Positions 10,301 to 22,300 of a stretch of 30,566 bases of DNA are shown here, one piece after another; position 1 is the stretch's first letter, and every line of letters starts with the position of its first letter. The DNA comes from Chrysochromulina tobinii (taxonomy: Eukaryota > Haptophyta > Prymnesiales > Chrysochromulinaceae): assembly GCA_001275005.1 (NCBI GenBank), contig JWZX01002879.1:1-30566 (forward strand), read 5' to 3'. A program made the position numbers and the translations under genes. The notes beneath the pieces were generated by a model. That model saw only the letters and a program-made list of their open reading frames with translations, did no database searches and was not told where the DNA came from.

Positions 10301-13300
10301 GGCGCCCGAGCCAACTACCTCGAGGACATCGTTGTGCGCGAGGCCCTTGTCGAGGATGCGATCACTGGTAACAATCTGCGCATCAAGGACCAGACGCTGC
10401 ACATCTCGACCGCGACGGATGCGCAAGATAACTGCCGCCCCATCCCAGCTGAGTGGAAGGTCGAGAACGTGCTCGATCTCGTCAAGCTCTATCTCGTGCC
10501 ATCTCCCAACCGCGCCTCCGGCTCGCATTCGACCCAACCGACCCTGGTGCGCGTTCCTTATGTATCGCCCTAATTGCCCTAATTGCCCTAATTCGAATGT
10601 AACGTTACATCGACCCAACCGACCCAACAGGTGCGCGCCGGCCCGGGCACTGGCAAGACCTGGATGGCCAAGCAGGCGGTCTACACGCTCGCCGACCGGC
10701 TGCTGCGCGGTTCGGGATCGAACGATGGGATTCGACTCGTACCCATCGTCGTCTTCGTCCAACGAATCATCTACCTGCTTCGCGAGGTCGAGAGCAAGAA
10801 CAGTCAGTATATTGAGCGGCGCAAGTCGCTCCTCGAACGTTACATCGAGTCCGTGTATAGCGGCAAGAAGTTGGAGGCGTGGTGTACGATGCTCATGCAG
10901 GCGTACGACATGCGCGCGCTCGTGGTGCTCCTCGACGGCGTCGACGAGGCCGCCGGCTTGCGAGACCAGATTGAGGAGTTTGTGCACAAGGAGGTGGTGC
11001 CGAGTGGCAACCGCGTGCTCGTCACGTCTCGTCCTGAGGGGGTACGACTCGAGACGTACTCGAAGACCTGACGGCCTCTGATGACCTCTGATGGCCTCTG
11101 ATGACCTCTGATTGCGTCTGTCATCAGGTACGGCTCGAGACGTACTCGAAGGCCTGATGACCTCTGATGACCTCTGATGACCTCTGATGGCCTCTGATGA
11201 CCTCTGATTGCGTCTGTCATCAGGTACGGCTCGAGACGTACTCGAAGACCTTTGTGGTGATGAACCTATGCTCGCTCACCAACGAGCAGCAGCGGCGTGT
11301 GATCAATATCCAGATGGAGGGTAACGTCTTCTTCGACCATCTGCTCTCGCTCGGCGAGGTCCGCAAGCGGCTCGACGACGCGTACAAGAAGGTCACGCCC
11401 GGTGCGCGCGACGAGCCTGAGAGCCTCTGATTGATTGATTGATTGATTGAAGGTCATGTCTCCCTAATTTGGCAGGTGCGCGCAACGAGCTTGAGAGCCT
11501 CTGGGCCCCGAACCGCTGGTTGTTACCCGACTCGGCGGCCGGCGAAGGGCCCAAGTTCAATCCGGACGAGCGCCTCAAGGAGATCTCCGGCGTGCGGCTG
11601 ATCGCGGCCACTGACGAGAAGCCCAAGTCGGCCTACATCAAGTCGCTCGATGCGAAGCTGCGCAGCGAGGACACCCCGTGCAAGGTGTCCCTCCTCAGCC
11701 GCCTCGACGCCGCGTGCCATAGCCACGTGCTCGGCAATTCACCAGACGAGTTCAAGTCCAGGTTCGAAGCGACGATCATGGAGGATATGCTTCCTCCCAA
11801 GGCGAAGGGCAAGGAAGACCTCGAGCATAAGGTGGCCAAACGGCTCGGGATGCTGCTTCAAAAGGAGAGGAAGGCGATCGAGGATGTCGCGTCCGAGAAC
11901 AAGAAGAGGGCGCATGAGAAGGCGAAGGCGAGTGGCAACCTCGCCAACTTCAAGGCGGGGCTGCAGGGTAGCGAGGTCTCGGAGGCAATCGCTGCGGTCA
12001 AGAAATGGGAAGAGATTTTGTCCCGCACCAACGAGGCGTACGTCGTGGCCGAGGCATGCGAAGAGATCTTCCTCAAGGTGCGTCGAGATTGCGTCGAGAT
12101 CGCGTCGAGATCGCGTCGAGATTGCGTCGCGATGGTCTGTCTGACGGCCTGTCTGATGACCTCTGAACACGTCTGATTGCCTGCCTCATCAGGTGGCGAA
12201 GAAGCTGGTAGTCGAGTCGGCGCGCGACGATGACGAGGCCACGCTCATGTGCAAGGACATTGCCTCATTAGGGTTCAAGGATCCAATTGACTTTTATGAG
12301 AGCGCCCAGAGCTACGCGGGGCGGTTTAGCGACAATGCGCATATGGGCGAGCAATGTGTGCCCGACTTGTTGCGCGCGCGCATCTCGATGCAGCAGGGGC
12401 AGCAGATCAAAGACATCGTGGTGCGGCTCGTGGGCGGCATGTCGCTGAGCGAAGAGGCAATCGAGCCAATCAAGCCGTCCTTGCGAGTCGCCGTTCCCGT
12501 CGACGAGGACGCGGAGGTACATTGATGGCGCCTGATTGCCTATCGGAGCGCCACTGATGACCTCTGATTGCTCGACGAGGACGCGGAGGTACATTGATGG
12601 CTGCCGCGGATGACCGGGCCTTGAATACAAGTGCTCAGCACGGCGCCTCGTCCCTCCTGTACAGGGCATTGTGAAGCCAAAGGTCGTAGAAAGCAAGCCC
12701 GGCGAGAAGATCGTGTGCGAGGTGATGCTCATGCAATTGCTCAACCGCTTTGAGGAGCTCGACCCGACCCATTTTAGGGAGGCCCGCTGCGGCCTCAAAC
12801 TCACGTGGAAGGGGGTACGTGTCGAGTGCATGCTGATTGCCCACTCTCGACCCGACCCATTTTAGGCCCGCTGTGGAAGGGGTACGTGGAAGGGGGCGGT
12901 GGATGGTCACCGAAGCCCTGCCACTGAGAGGACCTGCGCCTTGCATGCAATGCTCAGCACGGCGGACAATCGCCCCTAATTTGGCAGGTGTTCGTCTACT
13001 GCGAGCTCGAGATCCACTTTTGCGACATCCTCCTTGTGGGAAATCAGAGCGACCCGAAGCAGCACTACAACTTCTTCCGGCGGCGGCTGGCTGGGACGGT
13101 GCCCGAGACGGCGCTCGATCCTCACTGCGTCCTGCCACTGCCCGAGACGGCGCTCGCTCCTCACTGCGTCCTGCCAAATTAGGGAGATCCCTCGCATTGC
13201 GATGGATTGCGACTGATGAGCTCTGATGGCCTCCCTCATCAGGTGCCCGAGTCTGAGCTCGATCATCTCCTCGAGGAGAAACTCCTCTTCCTCGTCGACG

Positions 13301-16300
13301 CGACCGGCGTGCCCGTGCTGCTCTCGTTGCTCGTGCTCATCTTCACCGCGGGCGGCGAGGACCTGACGAAACTGCCATCGAACCGCATCGAGCTGTACGA
13401 GCTCGGCATCGACTCGGCCATCTCGCGTCGCCTGCTGCCTGGCAACCGCACGAACACCGACGCTCTGATCCACGACTGGCTTCGACTCTTCAACCTCGAC
13501 CGCTCGGCGATGAGCGCCACTCTCACCGAAGGCGCGACCGAGAAAAAGGAGCGCGAGCACCGGCCCACTCGCAAGGCGGCGCTCTCGATGGAGCTCTCGA
13601 ACAACGTGCAGGAGAAGAAGATGGCAGCGGAGATGGAGGCGGCGTCCAAGAAGAAGGCGAGTGAGCAGCAGTCGAGCAAGGGAGACCGCAAGCTGTACAA
13701 TCTCGACTCGAAGGAGGTGTACGAGGTGTTCCGGTACAGCGCCGCACTCTTTCATGTTGCCTCTGATTGCAATCCCGCACTCACTCATTGCCTTTGATGG
13801 CCTCTGCTGGCCTCTGATGGCCTCTGATGGCCTCTGATTGCATTTGTTTGCCGGTAAAGCGCGCACTCTCCCCCGCGGGATAGCGCCCCGCCGCATGCAA
13901 GTGCCCACCATGGCGCGCCATCGCCACCTCTTTCCCTCCAGGTACGGCGCGCACTACCTGCGCGAGGCGAACAAGCCCGAGGTGCAGCGCACCGAACTCA
14001 ACCGCATCGAGCTCTCCATGCCAAAGAAGCTCGTCGACACGGTCATGACGCTCGTGAACGCAAACTTGAAGTCCTTATTAGGCAACCGGGCGCAGACGTT
14101 CGGTCTCACGATGCTCCGCCACGTGGCAGTCGCCAATCAGTTGCAGGGGCGGCGCGAGTTCTCGGCGGTGCACGTGGCACAGGCGCTGCTGCTCGAGCAG
14201 GTACGTCGGGTTGCGTCGGGTTGCGTCGGGTTGCCTCTGTTGGCCGCTGTATGCCTCTGATCGCCTCTGATGGCCTCTGATTGCCTCTGGTGGCCTCTGA
14301 TCGCCTCTGATGGCCTCTGATTGCCCCCTGATCATCTTCGCTGGTGCTCGTGCAGATGAACACGGAGGGTCTCACCCTATGGATGCATCTCAACAAGGAG
14401 GACGCGGGGCTGCCCCTCATCAAGACGCTCGAGGCGCAGACCGAGCTCGCGCCCGCGCAGTACCAGTTCAAGCACCTCTCCTTCCAGGAGGGCTTGTTCG
14501 CGCAGCACCTGTTGATACAGGCGGATTTAGGCTGGGAGGGGTGGGAGACGGATGCCGTCTCGTGCGAGTTTCTCAACAACCCGTTCATGAACAACACGTG
14601 CCGGATCGCGGCGGGCTTCCTGGGCTCTCGCCTCGCCAAGCGCCGACCTGCTTGGAACTTTTCGACCCCGGACGCTCGACTGACCGAGGTGGGGCTCACG
14701 GCCCTCTGGCTGATCTGTGAGAAGAACGAGAAGCTGCGCGATCTGAATCTGAACTCGAACAACGTCGGCATCAGCCCGAACGACTCGTCGGGGCTTGCGA
14801 GGATGCTCCTCTCCTCTCCCTCACTCGTCATCCTCGACCTGAGCAACAATTGCTTGGGCGAGCTCAAGCAGTACGCTCATTGCCTCAAATGACCCTTGAT
14901 TGCCCCCTGATGACTTCGAATGAGAGCATGGAGGCTTGATGGCCTCTTAATGGCCTCTTGATGACTTCGAATGAGAGCATGGAGGATTGATGGCCTCTTA
15001 TTGGCCTCTTGATGACTTCGAATGAGAGCATGGAGGCTTGATGGCCTCTTGATGGCCTCTTGATGACTTTTGAGGACACCCTTGATTGCGTCCCTCATCA
15101 GGTACATTCGTGCCTTTGGTCGTGGACTAGCCGCGAACAAGACGCTGACCCAGCTCAACGTGTCGAGCAACAAGCTGCTGCCCGAGGGCATCAAGGTCGT
15201 GTGCAACGCTCTCAAGACGTGAGTGGCCACTGATGATAGCCACTGATGACGGCCACTGATGATGGCCACTGATGACGGCCACTGGTGATGGCCACTGATG
15301 ACAGCCGCTGAATGCGTCGGAGCGCTGTCCTCATCAATTAATTTCCCTTAATTGCGTCTCGATGACGGCCACTGATTGCGTCGGAGCGCTGTCCCCATCA
15401 GGTGCACGGCCATGAAGGACCTCGACATCTCATACAATTCCCCCGGACGCGAAGCGGCACTCTCCGCGATGCTGCTCGTGCACCCTGGCCTTCGCTCCTT
15501 GGGAGTCGTCGAGAAGGAGCCGACCACGCGATCCGAGCGGACCTTTTGGCTCGACACCCGGGGTAAGGACACATGATTGCCTCTGATTGCCTCTGATGAT
15601 CTCTGATGAGCACCTTTTGGCTCGACACCCGTGGTAAGGACACATGATTGCCTCTGATTGCCTCTGATCATCTCTGATGAGCACCTTTTGGCTCGACACC
15701 CGTGGTAAGGACGCGATTGGGCAGTCGCCATCGAATTCCGTTGAGGACCTCTGATGAGCTCTGATGGCCTCCCTCATCAGGTAAGGAGGCGATTGGGCGT
15801 GCGTTACTCGAGCCGGCGTGCGCGGGCACAGTGCAGTTCCTGCAGTGCGACGTCTTCTCGCTGACCGACACGACAGAAACCCTCAATTGGATCAGCCGAG
15901 CGCCGTGCGATGCGATCGTGCTTGCCGGCGTGCTCCGCTCCAACTCCACGCTCAAGACGCTCAACATCGCCAACGGCGACATTGGCGACTATGAGCGCGA
16001 GCTGATCGGGACTGCCTTATTAGGCAACACCTCCGGCCGACTCGGCTATTGCGACGCGTACGGTCTCAAGGAGAACGGCCAGCCCTCCCATACGGTCGAC
16101 GTGAAGGACAAGGAGCAGATCCGTTCACGCCGATCGTTCACACTCTTCGCGGGCCTGCTGCGCGCGAATCGTACGAGCCTGATTGCCTCTGATTGCTCTT
16201 GATTGCCAATGATTGCCACTGATGACGAGCACGAGCCTGATTGCCTCTGATTGTCTCTAATTGCTCTTGATTGCCACTGATTGTCACTGATTGCCTCTGA

Positions 16301-19300
16301 TGACAAGCACGAGCCTGAATGGCCACTGATTGCCACTGATTGCTGCCCCTGATGACCACACTGATGACCACTGATTGGGTGTGAGGACCTCTGATGGCCA
16401 ATGATGAGGACCGCTGATGATGACCACTGATGATGACCACCGATGACCTCCTACCTCAGGCACGATCACAAGCCTCACTCTCTGCTCCGTCGGACCCGAG
16501 CACGTCGAGGTCCTGGCCGATGCGCTCGCGACGAACCGCACGATGGTCGAGCTCCGGCTGGAGCAGCCCTCGAAGAATGACGCGACGCAGATCGCGACGC
16601 TTCCCGTGCAGGAGCTCAACGGCGCCAAGAAGGTCCGTCTGATGGCCCTCTGATGACCTCTGATGGCCCTCTGATGGCCTCTAGTTACCTCGGATGACCT
16701 CTCTAATGAGCTCGGATGGCTGCTCTCCTCAGGTCGAGCTCATTGACCTGTCCAAGGCGGGATTCCCCATCGAGGGGGGCGAAGGACTCGGAGCTTACCA
16801 GCCCATGCACCGGTACGCCGTCGCGGTCGTGGGCGCCATCCTGGGCGCCAACATGACGGTGAAACGACTCAAGCTCAACCCCGGCGGCGCGACCGAGGGG
16901 GGCGCAGTGCTCGAGCACATTCACAGGTAATCCCTCCGATTCCCTCTGATTGCCCTCTAATTACCTGCGTAATCACAGTGCTCGAGCACATTCACAGGGC
17001 GCGCAAGTCGACGCTCGCTATCTTGGACGTGACGGGCATCGAGCTTGGCGACCGCGGCGGCGCCAAGTTCTTTGAGTCGCTGCTTGCTGGCAAGTCGTCC
17101 TTTTTGACCTCGCTGCATCTGGGCTCCAACAAGCTGACGGACCAGGCTGTGGGACCCTTGCTCGTCGAGACGCTGCGATCGGATGGGTGATTGCCATTGA
17201 TGACGTCTGATTGCCATCGATGACGCCTGCTTGGCATTGAGGATGACCCCTGATTGTCGAGACGCTGCGCTCCGATCCGTGTGTTTCGTTGATTGCCTCC
17301 CCGATCAGGTGTAATCACATGGATTGCCTCACCCATCAGCAGTACTCACATTGATCGCCTCCCCCACCAGGTGTAACATCTCGACGCTCGATCTGAACGA
17401 CAACCAAATCGGAGCGCCCGTGATTACGCAGGCCATCAAGTATAACCGCTCGCTCACGAATTTGGACATCCGTAACTGCCCAATCGACGACGACGGTCTC
17501 GGCTCGATTGGGAGATTGCTGCTCGACGCCGACTGCTCGTGCCAAGTGCGTTACGCCTCGCGTGCCGCCGTGGGTGTGCCGCCGGCATGCATGTGCTCAC
17601 CACGACGCCCTCGCCTCCCCACAGGTACGGTACGTCTCTTGTGCTGCCTTTGAGGTCAAGGACGGCAATGCGGACCTTGTGATTCACGGCACGACGCTCG
17701 GCTCGGGCGCCACGCGGCTGCTCGCCGGTGTGTTCAAGTACAACCACCTCGTCAAGAAGCTCAACCTCTCGGGGCTCGGGATCGAAGCCGATGCGGCCAG
17801 CGTGCTCGCGATTGCGGTCACGCACAACACGACCCTCACCTCGATCGACCTCTCCAACAACCCGCTCTCCGACGTGTCCGTGTACACTGGCGCGATGCAG
17901 CACGAGACGACCGGACTGTACGCCCTCGCCGAGGCTGTCAAGGTCAACAAATCGCGATTGGCCCCCTCATGATTCACACCGTGGCTGCATGCATGTGCTC
18001 AGCACGACGCCCTCGCCTCCCCAAATCGCGATTGGCCCCCTCATGATTCACAACGTGGCCGCATGCATGTGCTCAGCGCGACGCCCTCGCCTCCCCACAG
18101 GTCAACAAATCGCTCGACGCGATCACGCTCGAGGGCGGCAAGCTGCCCGTAGATCAGCTCAAGGGCGACAAAAAGATGCGCTCGCTCGACCTCTCAAGGA
18201 AGGCGCTCGGGTTCGTGAGTGCCATCTTCATCGGCACGCTTCTCCGCGGCAACACCTTCCTCACGGAGCTCGTGCTTCATTCCAACGAGTGAGCCCCTGA
18301 TGAGCTCTGATTGCCTCTGATGAGCTCTGATGAGCTCTGATGACCTCTGATACCTTCCTCACGGAGCTCGTGCTTCATTCCAACGAGTGAGCCCCTGATG
18401 AGCTCTGATGAGCTCTGATTGCCTCCCTCTCTTTGCCCCCTCTAATGACCCCCCTCATCACGAACGACCCCCCTCATCACGAATGACCCCCCTCATCTCT
18501 AATGACCCCCCTCATCACTAATGACCCACCTCATCAGGCTCACACCTGTCGGGGCGACCATCGTCGTCAAGCAGCTCTCCTCCTCCCTCCGCACCCTCGA
18601 CCTCGCCAACGTGGTGCGCGTCGAGGAGCGATCGAAGGCGGACAAGAAGGAGAAGTCGCGCTCGACGATGCGCGCCAACGCCGTCGAGTTACCCGCCGAG
18701 CAGCTCGAGTCTCTCTGGCTGGCCGTCTCGACCCTCGGGTACCTTGACAAGCTCTCTATTGATCGCCCCCTCTCCATGGCCCCCTCTAATGACCCCCCCT
18801 CATCACTAATGACCTCCCTCATCAGGTACCTCGACAAGCTCTCTATTGATCGCGACCACTTGCGCGACCTACCTAATTTGGGCAAACTGCTCTCCCTTAA
18901 GCACCTGTCCGCGGCGAACAATAAGCTGACAGCCATCCCCGACGACATCGCCTACGTTCGTGGGCTGAAACAGCTCACGCTAGTAGGCAACTCGCTGCGC
19001 GAGCTCAACTCGGCCATTGGCGATCTCGAATTGCTTGAGAAGCTCGAGGTGCGCTGATTGCCTCTGATTGCCTCGGATGGCCTCGGATGGACTCGGATGG
19101 ACTCGGATGGCCTCTGATTGACTCTGATTGCCACTCGAGAATCTCGATGTGCTCTCCAATCAGCTCAAGTGCCTCCCCGTCGCCATCTCCAAGCATGCAA
19201 GTGCTCACTACGGCGCCCTCGCCTCCCCACAGGTGCGCTCCAATCAGCTCAAGTACCTGCCCGTCTCGCTCTCCAAGCTGCGCGTGCTCAAGCAGCTGGA

Positions 19301-22300
19301 CGCTTCCGAGAACTTTCTCATCGCGCTCGAGCCCTCCATCTGCGATCTGCATGAGGTCGAGAAGCTCGAGCTCAAAGACAATCCGCTCCAACGGCCGCCT
19401 GCATCCACCGCGCGGCAGGGCATCGGAGCCGTGCGTAAATTCTTCCAGGAGAAGCTGATGCAAGGCTTGATGAAGTACTATGGAGCGCGCGTGTGCATCG
19501 TCGGGCACGCTCAGTCGGGCAAGACGGTACGTTGATTACCATTACCATTGATTGCCACTGATTGCCACTGATTGCCACTGATTGCCTGCCGGGCATGCTC
19601 AGTCGGGCAAGACGGTACGCGTACGCCCAGCATGCATGTGCTCACCACGGCGCCCAAGATGCGCGTCCACCACGGCGCCAAGATGCGCGCTCACCACGGC
19701 GCCCTGCCCTCGCTCACTTCCCCACAGGTGCTCACCAAGGCTCTCAAGCAGCTCGAGCAGCACATGCGCGACCTCTCGTACTCGCCCTCCGATCACATCA
19801 GCGTCTCGTCCGCGCTCATCGGCGAGGCGGACTCGCAGGGGGTCCTCACCCTGTGGGACATTCCTGGTGGAAAGGATTATGGGTCCGTGCTACAGCCGTA
19901 CCCGTGCGACGGCTCCATCTCCATGCATGCATGTGCTCACTACGACGCCCTCGCCTCCCCACAGGTCCGTGCTACAGCCGTACCTGTGCGACGGCTCGGT
20001 CTACCTGCTCGTGGTGCCCGCGCTCGATGTATCCATCCTGAAGACGATGGACGAGCTCTATGTCGGTCGCTGGCTCAACGCATTGCGCCTGGGTGCCCCG
20101 AACGCCACCGTCATCCCGGTCATGACCAAGGGCGATCTGCTGATGTCCGCGGAGCGGCGCGACCGTTCAAGTGCGGTGCTCGAGGCAGCATGCGCCCCGC
20201 AGGTCGAGTGGCTGAAGTCGCGCCTCGAGCAGTTCCAGGTAGTTACCCTGATTGCCTCCCTAATTGCCTCCCTAATTGCCTCCCTAATTGCCTCCCTAAT
20301 TGCCTCCCTAATTGCCTCCCTAATTGCCTCCCTAATTGCCTCCCTAATTGCCTCGAGCACTTCCAGGACTCTGTGCCGGAGCATATGCCCAAGCTCAAGA
20401 TCCGGATCGACCTCTTCTCGTGCGTGTGCTCGGCCGTTGGCGGCGAAGCCTCCGTCGAGGTGCGCACTGATGACGCTGATGACGCCTGATGACGCCTGAT
20501 GACGCCTGATGACGCCTGATGACGCCTGATGACGCCTGATGGCCGTTGGCGGCGAAGCCTCCGTCGAGGTGCGCACTGATGACGCCTGATGACGCCTGAT
20601 GACGCCTGATGACGCCGGATGGCCACCTAATGGTCGCCCGATGACGCCTGATTGTCGCCTGATTGTCACCTGATGGTCGCCTGATTGTCGCCTGATTGTC
20701 GCCTAACAGGACCTTCGCAAGAAGCTCGAGAGCTTGATGTCGCCCGACCAGACCCCGAACCTGACGCGCGCGGCGTACCTGTCGACTGTCTTCTTGCGCG
20801 CGCTGCGCGACGGGCGCGACCCGATCGATGCGGCACGCGCGGCCGATCTCGGGTATATCCCGTCGGCGACGAATGCGGACTTCAAGCCGAGTGCGCGCCT
20901 GATGACGCCTGATGACGCCTGATGACGCCTGATGACGCCTGATAACGCCTGATGACTTCAAGCCCAATGTCCTCGCTTCCCCACAGGTGCGCGCGCGTAC
21001 ATGCCGTACGCCGAGGCGCGGCGCATGTACTTTGACGAATTCGTACCGGCACTCAAGCTGTCCGTTACGGGCGAGAATGCGCTGATGGAGGCCATCAAGC
21101 TGATGAGCTCGCTCGGCGAGGTCGTCATGGGCCCGTCGCAGGTCATCTACCTTGATTGCTTTGATTGGCCTTGATTACTTGAACTCAAGTCCGTGGGCGC
21201 CCTTGATTGACCTTGACTGTACTTGGGCTCAAATCTGTCGATCCGAATCGTCGCAGGTCATCTACCTCAACCCGCAGTTCATCCAGCAGCTGCTCCGGCC
21301 GCTCTTTGACGAATCTTGCGGCGGCCGCCTCTGGGCGCAGCGCACGCTCGCGCGCCAGGATGCAATTCGCCTGCTGGCCACCGGCACCGGACTCACCGAC
21401 TCCGAAAAGGAGAGCGCGATTGCAGCGGCAGACCACCTCGTGAACACAGGCGAGCTGTCCTTGAGTGCCCTTGAGTGTCTTTTGAGTGCCCTTGAGTGTC
21501 CATGATTGCCCTTGAGTGCCCTTGAGTGTCCTTGATTGCCCTTCACGACCACTTAACGAACACTGGCGAGCCGCCGCGACGAGCTCCGCCCGCCGCAATC
21601 TCCGTGAATCTCGGATGATCTCGGATGATCTCGGATGATTGCCCCCTCATCAGGCGAGCTGCGCGAGGAGCTCTTCGCCACGTTTTGGGCATCGACCGGG
21701 CTGCTCAAGGACCAGTGCGTGGAGTGCCACTGATGACCTGCCTTGCATGCACGTGCTCACCACGGCGCCTCGGCCCAATGTGCTGTGCTCACCACGGCGC
21801 CCCGCTCTATGTGCTCCCCCCCCTCCCCCATCTTTCCCCACAGGTACCCGGACTTTGCGACGCTGCTCTGCCAGGCGGGCGCGCTCTTCATCGCCGACCA
21901 CTCGCATGACGGGCGTCGCTGGATGATGCCCTCGAGGCTGCCCGATACGATGCCTGAGGGCGCACGCGACCTGTGGAACCACGTGAGCGCACGGCCGGGC
22001 TACGAGGTGCGATCTCCGATGATGATGATGATGATGACCCTGATGACCTGTGGAATCACGTGAGCGCACGGCGGGGCTACGAGGTGCGATCTCCGATGAT
22101 GACCCTCTCTGATGATGATGACCCTCTTTGATGACGACGAGGTGCTCGATCCATCTCGAGCCATCTCGAGCCATCTCGAGCCATCTCGAGCCATCTCGAT
22201 CCTTCTCGATCCTTCTCGAGCCATCTCGAGCCATCTCGAGCCATCTCGAGCCATCTCGATCCCTCTGAGCGCCACTCGGGATTGCTATCTCCCATCGATC

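Larger units (their letters stand above)
7326..10546 (+). other. N-terminal region of the giant protein: disordered linker then unrecognised beta-rich domain
   Basis: Residues 1 to about 190 are Ala/Lys/Pro/Thr-rich, with a short repeated TPRGKD-type unit (three copies, about residues 100-125), resembling a phosphorylatable disordered linker. Residues about 195-726 (exons 1-9) are well-mixed sequence with many predicted strands (for example VVLMFNCYEASFELL, YLELRLDW, FTVVTATNPR, RLLIVHEN). I cannot assign a family. In NLR proteins this position holds the interaction or effector domain. Confidence 0.5.
14710..18738 (+). other. first leucine-rich repeat array, ribonuclease-inhibitor-like
   Basis: This spans exons 18-28, about residues 1690-2441. 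Repeats have the pattern L-x-x-L-x-L-x-x-N followed by a helix: LRDLNLNSNNVG, LVILDLSNNCLG, LTQLNVSSNKLL, MKDLDISYNSPG, LKTLNIANGDIG, LTSLHLGSNKLTD, ISTLDLNDNQIG, LTNLDIRNCPID, LTSIDLSNNPLSD, MRSLDLSRKALG. Units are near 28 residues, as in NLR receptors. Most introns interrupt the repeats without damaging them. Confidence 0.85.
19482..20459 (+). other. Roc (Ras of complex proteins) GTPase domain
   Basis: G1 is GHAQSGKT at residues 2607-2614, cut by an intron directly after GKT. G3 is LWDIPGG (Asp 2658). G4 is MTKGD (about 2719-2723), in place of NKxD/TKxD. The domain is about 180 residues (exons 30-33). LRR before and COR after are the defining ROCO order. GTP binding looks intact from these motifs. 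Confidence 0.82.

Noticed and set aside
19582-20499. Long open frames of about 305 codons overlapping the Roc region
   Set aside because: They read through class A and class B intron filler, which happens to be stop-poor; the Roc motifs require the spliced model.
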